DNA of 13,306 nucleotides from Flavobacteriales bacterium CG18_big_fil_WC_8_21_14_2_50_32_9 (GTDB taxonomy: Bacteria > Bacteroidota > Bacteroidia > Flavobacteriales_E > Vicingaceae), in the NCBI GenBank assembly GCA_002770955.1, contig PCUH01000010.1, positions 1-13,306 of the forward strand, given 5' to 3'. The translations under genes and the position numbers were made by a program. Position 1 is the stretch's first letter. The number at the start of each line of letters is the position of its first letter. Below the pieces are notes generated by a model that was not told where the DNA came from, did not search any database, and saw only the letters and a list, made by a program, of their open reading frames with translations. This document shows, one piece after another, positions 1-6,921 of the stretch.

Positions 1-2
1 TT

Positions 3-32
3 ATTAAACCTACTGATTTGAACGGATTTTAA
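3..32 (+). CDS. Possible 3' tail of an upstream gene (partial)
   Basis: One + strand frame is open from the window edge and ends in TAA at 30-32, giving the tail IKPTDLNGF. Another frame is open to a TGA at 19-21, so the reading frame is not certain. If real, this is the last few codons of a gene 45 bases before the PorV/PorQ-like gene. In some Bacteroidota a gene of this family follows a T9SS sortase-like (PorU) gene, but nine residues cannot show that here. Confidence 0.25.
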   Translation: MKPTDLNGF

Positions 33-77
33 GAAAGAAGCAACTAATTTAAATTTAAAAATAATTTACTAACAAAT

Positions 78-1166
78 ATGAGAAATTCTAAATTATCAAT
101 CGCACTTGTGATGGCTGTTTTTCTAACATCTGCAACTGGATTTGCAGGTAATAATGATAGAGCAGGTGAAGCAGGTGCTTCTCAGTTATTAATTAATCCA
201 TGGGCTAGAAGTGTCGGTTTTGGTGGTGCAAATACAGCATCTGTTACTGGACTTGAAGCTATGAGTTTAAATATAGCAGGTATGGCATTTACTCGAAAAA
301 CAGAGTTAATGTTTACCTATAAAAACTATTTATCTGGTAGTGACATTAAAATAAATTCATTTGGGTTTTCACAAAGAGTAAGTGAAACAGGTGTTATAGG
401 TGTGGGAGTAATGTCAATGAATTTTGGAGATATTGAAGTAACAACAGTTGATAATCCAGAAGGTGGAATAGGAACTTTTTCTCCAAGTTATTTGAATTTA
501 GATTTTGGTTATGCTCAAGCATTTTCGAATAGTATTTCTGGAGGTTTATCCATTAAAATTATAAGTGAATCAATATCGAATGTTTCTAGTAGAGGATTTG
601 CTTTTGATGCTGGTATTCGTTACCAAACAGGAGAAAATGATAAAGTTAAATTTGGAATTTCATTAAAAAATGTTGGACCAACTATGCGTGCATCTGGTGA
701 TGGGTTATCTTATTTAACAGAAGACAATTCAAATGGATCTGCTTTTCAGGCAACCAAAAATCACAGAGTTGCTGATTTTCAGTTACCATCATTACTAAAT
801 ATTGGTGCTTCTTATGATTTTTATGTTGCTCCATCTATTGATTCTGTATCTAAAGATATTAAATCTATGCATAGAATTACGCTTGCGGGTAATTTCACAG
901 CTAATTCTTTTACAAATGATCAATATAAATTAGGACTTGAATATGCTTTTAGAGAAATGTTTATGATAAGAGGTGGTTATACGTTGGAGTCAGACGCATG
1001 GTTTGATACCGAAAAAAGAGCTACAGCATATAAAGGGCCAGCCTTCGGAGCATCTGTTGTAGCCCCTTTAGGAAAGAAAGGAACAACTTTTGGACTACAT
1101 TATGCTTATCAAATGACAGAAAACTTTAGTGGAACACATAGTATAGGAGTTAGAATAGACCTATAG
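78..1166 (+). CDS. PorV/PorQ-family outer-membrane beta-barrel protein
   Basis: This 362-residue protein is predicted to be an outer-membrane barrel. Residues 1-23 form a signal peptide (basic MRNSK, hydrophobic core, cleavage probably near GFAG). The mature start carries the family block AGASQLLINPWARSVGFGG, then GLEAMSLNIAGMAF, which matches the N-terminal FadL-like signature of the PorV/PorQ family. The rest alternates Gly, aromatic and polar residues as in barrel strands and ends in a charged-hydrophobic strand (IGVRIDL). PorV itself shuttles type IX secretion cargo to the PorU sortase, and PorQ has a related role. This protein has the family fold but is not clearly PorV: classical PorV has a different N-terminal block (RAAGMGD-like). 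A role in type IX secretion is therefore inference. The ATG at 78 is chosen because the signal peptide follows it directly. A terminator-like hairpin lies 26 bases after the stop. Confidence 0.8.
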   Translation: MRNSKLSIALVMAVFLTSATGFAGNNDRAGEAGASQLLINPWARSVGFGGANTASVTGLEAMSLNIAGMAFTRKTELMFTYKNYLSGSDIKINSFGFSQRVSETGVIGVGVMSMNFGDIEVTTVDNPEGGIGTFSPSYLNLDFGYAQAFSNSISGGLSIKIISESISNVSSRGFAFDAGIRYQTGENDKVKFGISLKNVGPTMRASGDGLSYLTEDNSNGSAFQATKNHRVADFQLPSLLNIGASYDFYVAPSIDSVSKDIKSMHRITLAGNFTANSFTNDQYKLGLEYAFREMFMIRGGYTLESDAWFDTEKRATAYKGPAFGASVVAPLGKKGTTFGLHYAYQMTENFSGTHSIGVRIDL

Positions 1167-1192
1167 AGAATTTAAAAAATAGTACTAATTTG

Positions 1193-1222
1193 AAAGAGAG
1201 CTCTAAATTAGGGTTCTCTTTT
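1193..1222 (+). terminator. Rho-independent terminator-like hairpin after the PorV/PorQ-like gene
   Basis: The arms AAAGAGAGCTC (1193-1203) and GGGTTCTCTTT (1211-1221) pair over 11 positions, two of them G-U wobbles in RNA, around a 7-base loop. A short T run follows (TTTT at 1219-1222). The inner loop bases TAA/TTA could lengthen the stem. It lies after the stop at 1166 and only 17 bases before the greA start, so it may also act as a leader hairpin for greA. Confidence 0.6.
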
Positions 1223-1239
1223 CGCTTATAAATAAAGTC

Positions 1240-1713
1240 ATGACACAAGTAAGTTATTATACCAAAGAAGGATTAGAAAAGTTAAATGAAGAGTTGCATC
1301 AACTTAAAAGTATTGAGCGATCTAAAATATCAATGCAAATTGCTGAAGCTCGTGAAAAGGGTGATTTATCTGAAAATGCTGAATATGACGCAGCTAAAGA
1401 AGCACAAGGTTTATTAGAGTTGAAAATATCTAAATTGGAAACTATTGTTGCTAATGCAAGAATTATTGATGAATCGCAATTAGATATATCTAAAGCATTA
1501 ATTCTTTCAAAAGTAAAAATTAAAAACATAACCAATAATATGGTAATGGAATACACATTGGTTTCAGAAAAAGAAGCTAATTTAAAAGAAAAGCGAATAT
1601 CTGTTAGTTCTCCAATCGGAGAAGGCTTGTTGGGTAAATCTGTTGGAGACATTGTTGATATTACTATACCATCAGGTAAAGTTAAATTTGAAATAGTAGA
1701 GATATCTAGATAA
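1240..1713 (+). CDS. greA: Transcription elongation factor GreA
   Basis: GreA binds the RNA polymerase secondary channel and stimulates cleavage of backtracked RNA so that stalled complexes can resume. The 157-residue length is the usual one. The N-terminal half (about 1-75) is the predicted antiparallel coiled coil. Its tip carries the diagnostic stretch EKGDLSENAEYDAAKE, with acidic residues D42 and E45 that hold the catalytic magnesium in the polymerase active site. The C-terminal half (about 80-157) is the FKBP-like domain, with the family patterns SPIGEGLLGKSVGD and a closing VKFEIVEI. The start follows an A-rich leader with no clear Shine-Dalgarno site, as is usual in Bacteroidota. The TAA stop overlaps the ATG of the next gene by one base (TAATG), which suggests translational coupling with the HIT protein. 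GreA is favoured over GreB by the overall sequence. Confidence 0.95.
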   Translation: MTQVSYYTKEGLEKLNEELHQLKSIERSKISMQIAEAREKGDLSENAEYDAAKEAQGLLELKISKLETIVANARIIDESQLDISKALILSKVKIKNITNNMVMEYTLVSEKEANLKEKRISVSSPIGEGLLGKSVGDIVDITIPSGKVKFEIVEISR

Positions 1714-2108
1714 TGACATCCATTTTCACTAAAATAATTAATGGAGAAATTCCATGTTACAAGGTAGCCGAAAACGAGTTTAACATAGCTTTTTTGGATA
1801 TTTCACCCATTTGTTATGGACATGTATTAGTTGTTCCTAAAAATCAAGTAGATTATATTTTTGATATAGAAGATAATTCATATCAACAATTGTGGGTATT
1901 TGCAAAAAAGGTAGCAAAAAAAATAGAAAAAGTTGTTGAATGCAAAAGGATAGGTGTTGCAGTTATTGGATTAGAAGTGCCTCATACCCATATTCATTTA
2001 GTCCCTTTAAATAGTATAGATGATATAAATTTTTCTAAACCAAAGTTAAGTTTTCCTGATAAAGACTTGAAAGAATTGGCAGACAAAATTATGAATGCCC
2101 AAATTTAA
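1713..2108 (+). CDS. HIT-family (histidine triad) nucleotide-binding protein
   Basis: This 131-residue protein belongs to the HIT superfamily, whose members hydrolyse or transfer nucleoside monophosphates from substrates such as adenosine phosphoramidates or dinucleoside polyphosphates. The opening SIFTKIINGEIPCYKVAENE and the following GHVLVVPK strand are typical of the Hint branch. The triad HTHIH falls at H91, H93 and H95, followed by LVP, where the middle histidine is the usual nucleophile. The N-terminal part lacks the CxxC zinc pair seen in some Hint proteins. The start codon overlaps the greA stop, so the two are probably one transcription and translation unit. The physiological substrate cannot be read from the sequence. 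Confidence 0.92.
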   Translation: MTSIFTKIINGEIPCYKVAENEFNIAFLDISPICYGHVLVVPKNQVDYIFDIEDNSYQQLWVFAKKVAKKIEKVVECKRIGVAVIGLEVPHTHIHLVPLNSIDDINFSKPKLSFPDKDLKELADKIMNAQI

Positions 2109-2162
2109 AAGATTTGTTTTTAACTTTTTTATAAGATATCGGCTTATTCCTTTTATTCTTAA

Positions 2163-2170
2163 TAAATTTG
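2163..2170 (+). promoter_or_regulatory. Candidate Bacteroidota -7 promoter box (TAAATTTG) before the PurF-like gene
   Basis: TAAATTTG fits the phylum's TAnnTTTG -7 consensus and lies 25 bases before the ATG at 2196. I find no TTG at a suitable -33 distance, so support is partial. Such boxes arise by chance in AT-rich DNA. Confidence 0.35.
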
Positions 2171-2195
2171 CTTTTCTAAAAAGTTTAAAATAAAC

Positions 2196-4094
2196 ATGAG
2201 CGATCCGATTAAACACGAGTGTGGAATAGCAATGATTCGATTGCTTAAACCCCTAGATTTTTACATAAAAAAATACGGAACAGCAATGTATGCATTAAAT
2301 AAGATGTATTTATTGATGGAAAAACAACATAATCGTGGGCAAGATGGAGCAGGAATAGTAAATATTAAATTTGATGTTGAGCCAGGTGATAGATATATAA
2401 GTAGATATCGCTCAAATGATAGCCAACCCATAAAAGATATTTTTGATAAAATAAACAATAAATTCAGAAAAGCGTATCAAAAACATCCCGATAAAATAAA
2501 AGATGTTGAATGGCTAAAAAAAAATGTAGCATTTACAGGAGAATTATTTTTAGGACATCTTCGCTATGGAACTTTCGGAGGGAATTCAATAGAAAACTGC
2601 CATCCTTTTTTAAGACAAAACAATTGGATGACAAAAAACTTGGTCGTTGCAGGTAATTTTAATTTAACCAATGTTGATGAATTATTTGATATTTTAGTTG
2701 ATATTGGTCAACATCCTAAAGAAAAATCGGATACAGTAACAGTTCTTGAGAAAATAGGCCACTTTTTAGATGTTGAAAATCAAGAAATTTTTGATAAATA
2801 TAAGGCATTAGGTTATTCTAGAATAGAAATATCAGCATTAATTGCTAAAGATTTAGATGTCCAGAAAATTTTAAAAAATTCATCTGCGGATTGGGATGGC
2901 GGCTATGCTATGGCTGGTTTAATTGGGCATGGAGATGCTTTTGTATTAAGAGACCCATCAGGTATAAGACCAACATTTTTTTATCAAGATGAAGAGGTTG
3001 TTGTTGTAACATCCGAACGACCAGCAATTCAAACTGCTTTTAATGTTCCATTAAATACTATTCACGAAATAAAACCTGGACACGCTCTTATTATCAAGAA
3101 AAATGGTGATGTGGAGCAAAAAATGGTCAAAGAGCCATTAGAAAAAACATCGTGTTCATTTGAACGCATCTATTTCTCAAGAGGTAGTGATAAAGATATT
3201 TATAAAGAAAGAAAACAGTTGGGTAGAAATATTTGCCCTATAGTCTTAAAGTCGATAGACAATGATTTAAAAAACTCTGTATTCTCTTTTATACCTAACA
3301 CTGCAGAAGTATCTTTTTATGGTATGATGAAAGGAATGCAAGATGAATTGAATAAAGTAAAACTAGAAAAAATTTTAGCCCTTGGTAATAATGTTTCCTC
3401 AGAAACACTTGCTCCAATTTTAAAACTTAGAAATAGAATAGAAAAAATTGCAATTAAAGATGCTAAACTAAGAACATTTATTACACAAGATAATGATAGA
3501 AATGATTTGGTTACACATGTTTATGACATCACCTATGGAAGTGTAAAACCAACAGATAACTTAGTTATTATTGATGATTCGATTGTGAGAGGAACAACTT
3601 TAAAAGAAAGTATTTTACGAATTTTAGACAGGCTGACCCCAAAAAAGATAGTTGTTGTTTCTTCTGCACCTCAAATTCGTTATCCTGATTGCTATGGAAT
3701 TGACATGGCTAAATTAGGAGATTTTATTGCTTTTCAGGCAATGATAGCTTTACTTAAAGACACCAATAATATCGAGTTATTAGAGGAGGTTTATACTAAA
3801 TGTAAAGGACAAGAAAATTTACCTAAAAATGAAATAAAAAATTATGTAAAAGAACTTTATGCTCCTTTTACAGCCGAAGAAATTTCAGAAAAAATTACAC
3901 AATTACTTATTCCTGAAGGAATGAAGGCAGAAGTTGATATTGTATTTCAAACCATTGAAGGATTACATAAAGCATGTCCAAACCACAAAGGAGATTGGTA
4001 TTTTACAGGAAACTACCCCACCCCAGGAGGAAACAAAGTAGTAAACAAAGCATTAATTAATTATTTTGAAAATAAAAATGAGCGAGCGTATTAA
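2196..4094 (+). CDS. purF: PurF-like amidophosphoribosyltransferase, long Bacteroidota form
   Basis: The protein is predicted to transfer ammonia from glutamine to PRPP, giving phosphoribosylamine, the first committed step of purine synthesis. The N-terminal class II glutamine amidotransferase domain (about 9-300) has nucleophile C9 in HECGIA, so an 8-residue leader must be removed to expose the Cys, as in the Bacillus enzyme. R123 in GHLRYGTFG, the oxyanion-hole motif GNFNLTN (153-159) and SDT complete the site. The C-terminal phosphoribosyltransferase domain has the PRPP loop VIIDDSIVRGTT (457-468), then YPDCYGIDMA and a terminal GNYPTPGG. At 632 residues it is well over 100 longer than E. 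coli PurF (505). I associate this long form with Bacteroidota, where a shorter canonical PurF may also exist, so it could be a paralogue with a related reaction. It stands apart from other pur genes here. Confidence 0.82.
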   Translation: MSDPIKHECGIAMIRLLKPLDFYIKKYGTAMYALNKMYLLMEKQHNRGQDGAGIVNIKFDVEPGDRYISRYRSNDSQPIKDIFDKINNKFRKAYQKHPDKIKDVEWLKKNVAFTGELFLGHLRYGTFGGNSIENCHPFLRQNNWMTKNLVVAGNFNLTNVDELFDILVDIGQHPKEKSDTVTVLEKIGHFLDVENQEIFDKYKALGYSRIEISALIAKDLDVQKILKNSSADWDGGYAMAGLIGHGDAFVLRDPSGIRPTFFYQDEEVVVVTSERPAIQTAFNVPLNTIHEIKPGHALIIKKNGDVEQKMVKEPLEKTSCSFERIYFSRGSDKDIYKERKQLGRNICPIVLKSIDNDLKNSVFSFIPNTAEVSFYGMMKGMQDELNKVKLEKILALGNNVSSETLAPILKLRNRIEKIAIKDAKLRTFITQDNDRNDLVTHVYDITYGSVKPTDNLVIIDDSIVRGTTLKESILRILDRLTPKKIVVVSSAPQIRYPDCYGIDMAKLGDFIAFQAMIALLKDTNNIELLEEVYTKCKGQENLPKNEIKNYVKELYAPFTAEEISEKITQLLIPEGMKAEVDIVFQTIEGLHKACPNHKGDWYFTGNYPTPGGNKVVNKALINYFENKNERAY

Positions 4095-4128
4095 TATATA
4101 TTCAAACTTTATTTAAATTCTAAAAACC

Positions 4129-5112
4129 ATGAAAAACCTGATAGAAGACTTTACAAAACATATACAACACGCAATAACATCAGCTAATAATTTATCCTTA
4201 AACCCATGTTCAAAAAAAATAGATAATGTATTGATTTGTGGATTAGGAGGCTCTGGAATAGGAGCCACTATTATAGCTCAAATTGTTGCCCCAACTTGTT
4301 CTTATCCAATTTTAGTAAATAAAGATTATAAAATACCTGCTTTTGTGAATGAGAATACATTGGTTGTAGTTTGTTCTTATTCAGGAAACACGGAAGAAAG
4401 TATTGAAATGCTTGTTTTAGCTGAACAACAAAATGCAATAATTACTTGTATTACTTCTGGAGGAAAATTAGCAGAAATAGCACAAGAGAAAAAATATAAC
4501 CACATTATGATACCTGGCGGACATCCTCCTAGAGCAGCATTTGGGTTAGCTTTCCCTCCTCTTTTTCAACTTTTAGCACACTATAATATAATTGAAAAAA
4601 ATTATAGAGATGAATTTGAAAGTGCTATAAAACTCATTAATAATGAAGAAGCCAACATTATTTTAGAAGCAAAAAACATTGCAGATAAATTAATCAATAA
4701 AATACCCATAATTTATGCTGAAGCCAATTACGAAGGTGTTGCTATTCGTTTTCGTCAGCAAATTAATGAGAACTCAAAAATGTTGTGCTGGCACCATGTA
4801 ATTCCAGAAATGAACCACAATGAATTGGTAGGTTGGACAACAAAAGATGAAGATTTAGCGGTAGTTATTTTCAGAAATGAAGATGATTATTTCAGAAATC
4901 AAAAAAGAATTGAAGTAAATAAAACAGTTTTTTCCAACTATACATCAACTATTATAGAAATTCATTCAAAAGGAAATACACGCTTAGAAAGAGCTTTGTA
5001 TTTAATTCATTTAGGTGATTGGGTTTCCTATTTAATAGCCGAACAAAAGGGAATTGATGTAACAGAAGTAAATGTTATTACTAATCTAAAAAATGCGTTG
5101 GCTAAAATATAA
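4129..5112 (+). CDS. Bifunctional phosphoglucose/phosphomannose isomerase (SIS-domain PGI/PMI)
   Basis: This 327-residue protein carries two SIS (sugar isomerase) domains and matches the PGI/PMI family, which interconverts fructose 6-phosphate with glucose 6-phosphate or mannose 6-phosphate in the cytoplasm. The first SIS domain shows CGLGGSGIGA (about 38-47) and the phosphate-binding SYSGNTEE. The linking motif GGHPPRAAFGLAFPP is characteristic of the family. In the second domain E214 and H230 (in PEMNHNELVGW) are 16 residues apart, the same spacing as the catalytic E203/H219 pair I recall from the Pyrobaculum enzyme. K307 near the C terminus is the best candidate for the third catalytic residue. 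It starts 34 bases after the PurF-like gene and may share its transcript. Both genes handle sugar phosphates, but a direct pathway link is not evident. Confidence 0.85.
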   Translation: MKNLIEDFTKHIQHAITSANNLSLNPCSKKIDNVLICGLGGSGIGATIIAQIVAPTCSYPILVNKDYKIPAFVNENTLVVVCSYSGNTEESIEMLVLAEQQNAIITCITSGGKLAEIAQEKKYNHIMIPGGHPPRAAFGLAFPPLFQLLAHYNIIEKNYRDEFESAIKLINNEEANIILEAKNIADKLINKIPIIYAEANYEGVAIRFRQQINENSKMLCWHHVIPEMNHNELVGWTTKDEDLAVVIFRNEDDYFRNQKRIEVNKTVFSNYTSTIIEIHSKGNTRLERALYLIHLGDWVSYLIAEQKGIDVTEVNVITNLKNALAKI

Positions 5113-5115
5113 AAA

Positions 5116-5147
5116 TGTGTGAATGTGTGAATGTGTAGATGTGTGAA
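5116..5147. repeat. Four-copy 8-bp tandem repeat (TGTGTGAA)n
   Basis: Units at 5116-5123, 5124-5131 and 5140-5147 are identical TGTGTGAA. The unit at 5132-5139 is TGTGTAGA, two bases different. The array begins 3 bases after the isomerase stop codon. It is followed by CTTCCA-type repetition (about 5151-5169) and by two GAACTTT copies (about 5178-5193). Similar low-complexity GTGTGAA-like tracts occur between genes in other Bacteroidota, from memory. Confidence 0.85.
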
Positions 5148-5205
5148 TTACTTCCAACTTCCATCCTCCAAATTTATGAACTTTACGAACTTTTAACTTA
5201 AAAGA

Positions 5206-6225
5206 ATGAAAAATTTTAACCCAAATGATGTAGGAGTAGCTAATGGTAATTTGTTTGGATTGCCTTATACTGAAGAAGAAAGTAATATTATTATTATTCC
5301 TGTCTGTTCTGATATTACAGCTTCTTTCGGAAAAGGAACTGCAAAAGCTCCTAGCCTAATTTTAGAAGCTTCACTTCAGGTAGACTTGTTTGATAATTAT
5401 CACGACAATGCGTGGGAAAATAAAATTTTCATGCTTCCTATTTATAAAAAAGATAGAAAGAAACATCAAAAAATTGGTAAACTAGCATCGGACTTGATTG
5501 GGAAATTAGGTAATGGATTAGCTTTTACATCTCAAGATGAGGAAGTATTAAAATCTATCAATACCTATTGTGATGAAATAAATAAATCTGTAAAAGAAAC
5601 TGCTTTAAACAAATTAAATGAAGGTAAGTTAGTATCAGTGTTAGGAGGCGACCATAATTCTCCTTTAGGATTGATTCAAGCATTGGCGGAAAAACATACT
5701 AATTTTGGAATTCTCCAAATTGATGCACATGCTGATTTAAGAATTGCTTTTGAGGGATTTGAATTTTCACATGCTTCTATTGCTTACAATGCTTTAAAGC
5801 TGAAGCAAATTAGTAAATTGGTGCAAGTCGGAATAAGAGATATATGCCAAGAAGAAATCGATTACATTTCCAACTCTAAGGGTAAAATCAAAACATTTTT
5901 TGATTGGGATATTAAACAACAACAATTTGAAGGGAAAACATGGGCAACTATATGTGATGAAATTATTGCTGAACTTCCAGAAAATATATATATCACCTAC
6001 GACATTGATGCTTTAGACCCAAAACTTTGTCCTAATACAGGAACACCTGTCCCTGGAGGGTTTGAATATGATCAGGTAAACTACTTGATTAATAAAATTA
6101 CTGAAAGCAAGAAAAAAATCATAGGGTTCGATTTGAATGAAGTAGGTAATAATGAGTGGGATGCTAATGTGGGAGCTAGAATATTATTTAAACTTTGTAA
6201 CTTTATGCAAAAGTCTAATTCCTAA
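5206..6225 (+). CDS. Ureohydrolase (arginase/agmatinase/formimidoylglutamase family)
   Basis: This 339-residue enzyme belongs to the dimanganese ureohydrolases, which release urea or formamide from guanidino or formimino substrates. All six metal ligands of the family can be placed: H150 in GGDHN, D173, H175 and D177 in DAHADLR, and D266 and D268 in YDIDALDP. The substrate loop PNTGTPVPGG follows directly, and the C-terminal FDLNEVG matches the family's closing strand. Length and overall layout resemble the arginase-family proteins annotated in Bacteroidota. I cannot separate arginase, agmatinase and formimidoylglutamase from sequence alone. No arginine decarboxylase, hut or rocD gene lies beside it to decide. 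It is separated from the isomerase by the repeat-bearing gap and from comF by 15 bases, so it probably shares a transcript with the latter. Confidence 0.85.
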   Translation: MKNFNPNDVGVANGNLFGLPYTEEESNIIIIPVCSDITASFGKGTAKAPSLILEASLQVDLFDNYHDNAWENKIFMLPIYKKDRKKHQKIGKLASDLIGKLGNGLAFTSQDEEVLKSINTYCDEINKSVKETALNKLNEGKLVSVLGGDHNSPLGLIQALAEKHTNFGILQIDAHADLRIAFEGFEFSHASIAYNALKLKQISKLVQVGIRDICQEEIDYISNSKGKIKTFFDWDIKQQQFEGKTWATICDEIIAELPENIYITYDIDALDPKLCPNTGTPVPGGFEYDQVNYLINKITESKKKIIGFDLNEVGNNEWDANVGARILFKLCNFMQKSNS

Positions 6226-6240
6226 TATGGAACTTCGGTC

Positions 6241-6921
6241 ATGTTTGCTGACTTTTTTAATTTAATATATCCCAGACTTTGTGCAGCCTGCAATCAAGCA
6301 CTTTTAAAAGAGGAGTATTGTATTTGTACTTCCTGCCAATTTAAGCTTCCAAAAACTAATTTTCATTTAGATAAAGACAATGAAGTGGCAAAAGTTTTTT
6401 GGGGACGAATACCCGTTGAAATGGCTGCAGCGTACTTAAAATTTAGTAAAAAAAGCAAGGTACAACATTTATTACATGAGTTAAAATATAAAGGGAATAA
6501 GGAAGTAGGTCAATTTATTGGAAAATTGTATGGTTTTGAGTTGAAAGAAGCCCCTCTTTTTTCGGGAATAGATTTTATTATTCCTGTTCCACTTCATCCT
6601 AAAAAATTAAAGAAAAGAGGCTACAACCAAAGTGAATGGATAGCCAAAGGATTATCGGAGAGTATGAACATTCCTTTAATTACGGAAATTTTGTATAGAA
6701 ATATAGATTCTCAAACACAAACAAAGAAAACGCGTTACAATCGTTGGGAAAATGTTGGAGATATTTTTTCAATTAAAGATACGGAACTTGTTGCGGGCAA
6801 AAATATTTTATTGGTAGATGATGTGATTACTACAGGAGCTACCATAGAAGCTTGTTCTATTCCGTTTCAGAAAATAGATTGCAAGATTTTTATTGTAGCA
6901 TTAGCAGCAACAACATCATAG
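6241..6921 (+). CDS. ComF-family phosphoribosyltransferase-like protein
   Basis: ComF/GntX proteins are cytoplasmic proteins with a phosphoribosyltransferase fold. In naturally transformable bacteria ComF is needed for uptake or handling of incoming single-stranded DNA. The 226-residue protein has the N-terminal double-zinc-ribbon pattern: C14-x2-C17 and C29-x2-C32, with C27 nearby. The mid-region has the family block KKRGYNQSEWIAKGLS. The PRPP-type loop VDDVITTGAT is at 192-201. The protein ends soon after this domain, which is normal. It starts 15 bases after the ureohydrolase stop. Its last codons overlap the convergent acyloxyacyl hydrolase gene by 6 bases. A role in competence is family knowledge only; no other competence gene is next to it. 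Confidence 0.88.
   Translation: MFADFFNLIYPRLCAACNQALLKEEYCICTSCQFKLPKTNFHLDKDNEVAKVFWGRIPVEMAAAYLKFSKKSKVQHLLHELKYKGNKEVGQFIGKLYGFELKEAPLFSGIDFIIPVPLHPKKLKKRGYNQSEWIAKGLSESMNIPLITEILYRNIDSQTQTKKTRYNRWENVGDIFSIKDTELVAGKNILLVDDVITTGATIEACSIPFQKIDCKIFIVALAATTS

Noticed and set aside
1299..1652. A 117-codon open frame on the - strand opposite greA
   Set aside because: It lies wholly inside a clear greA, has no recognisable motif, and is explained by the complementary strand of a conserved gene.
5116..5147. CRISPR-like array
   Set aside because: The units are 8 bp and contiguous with no spacers; it is a simple tandem repeat.
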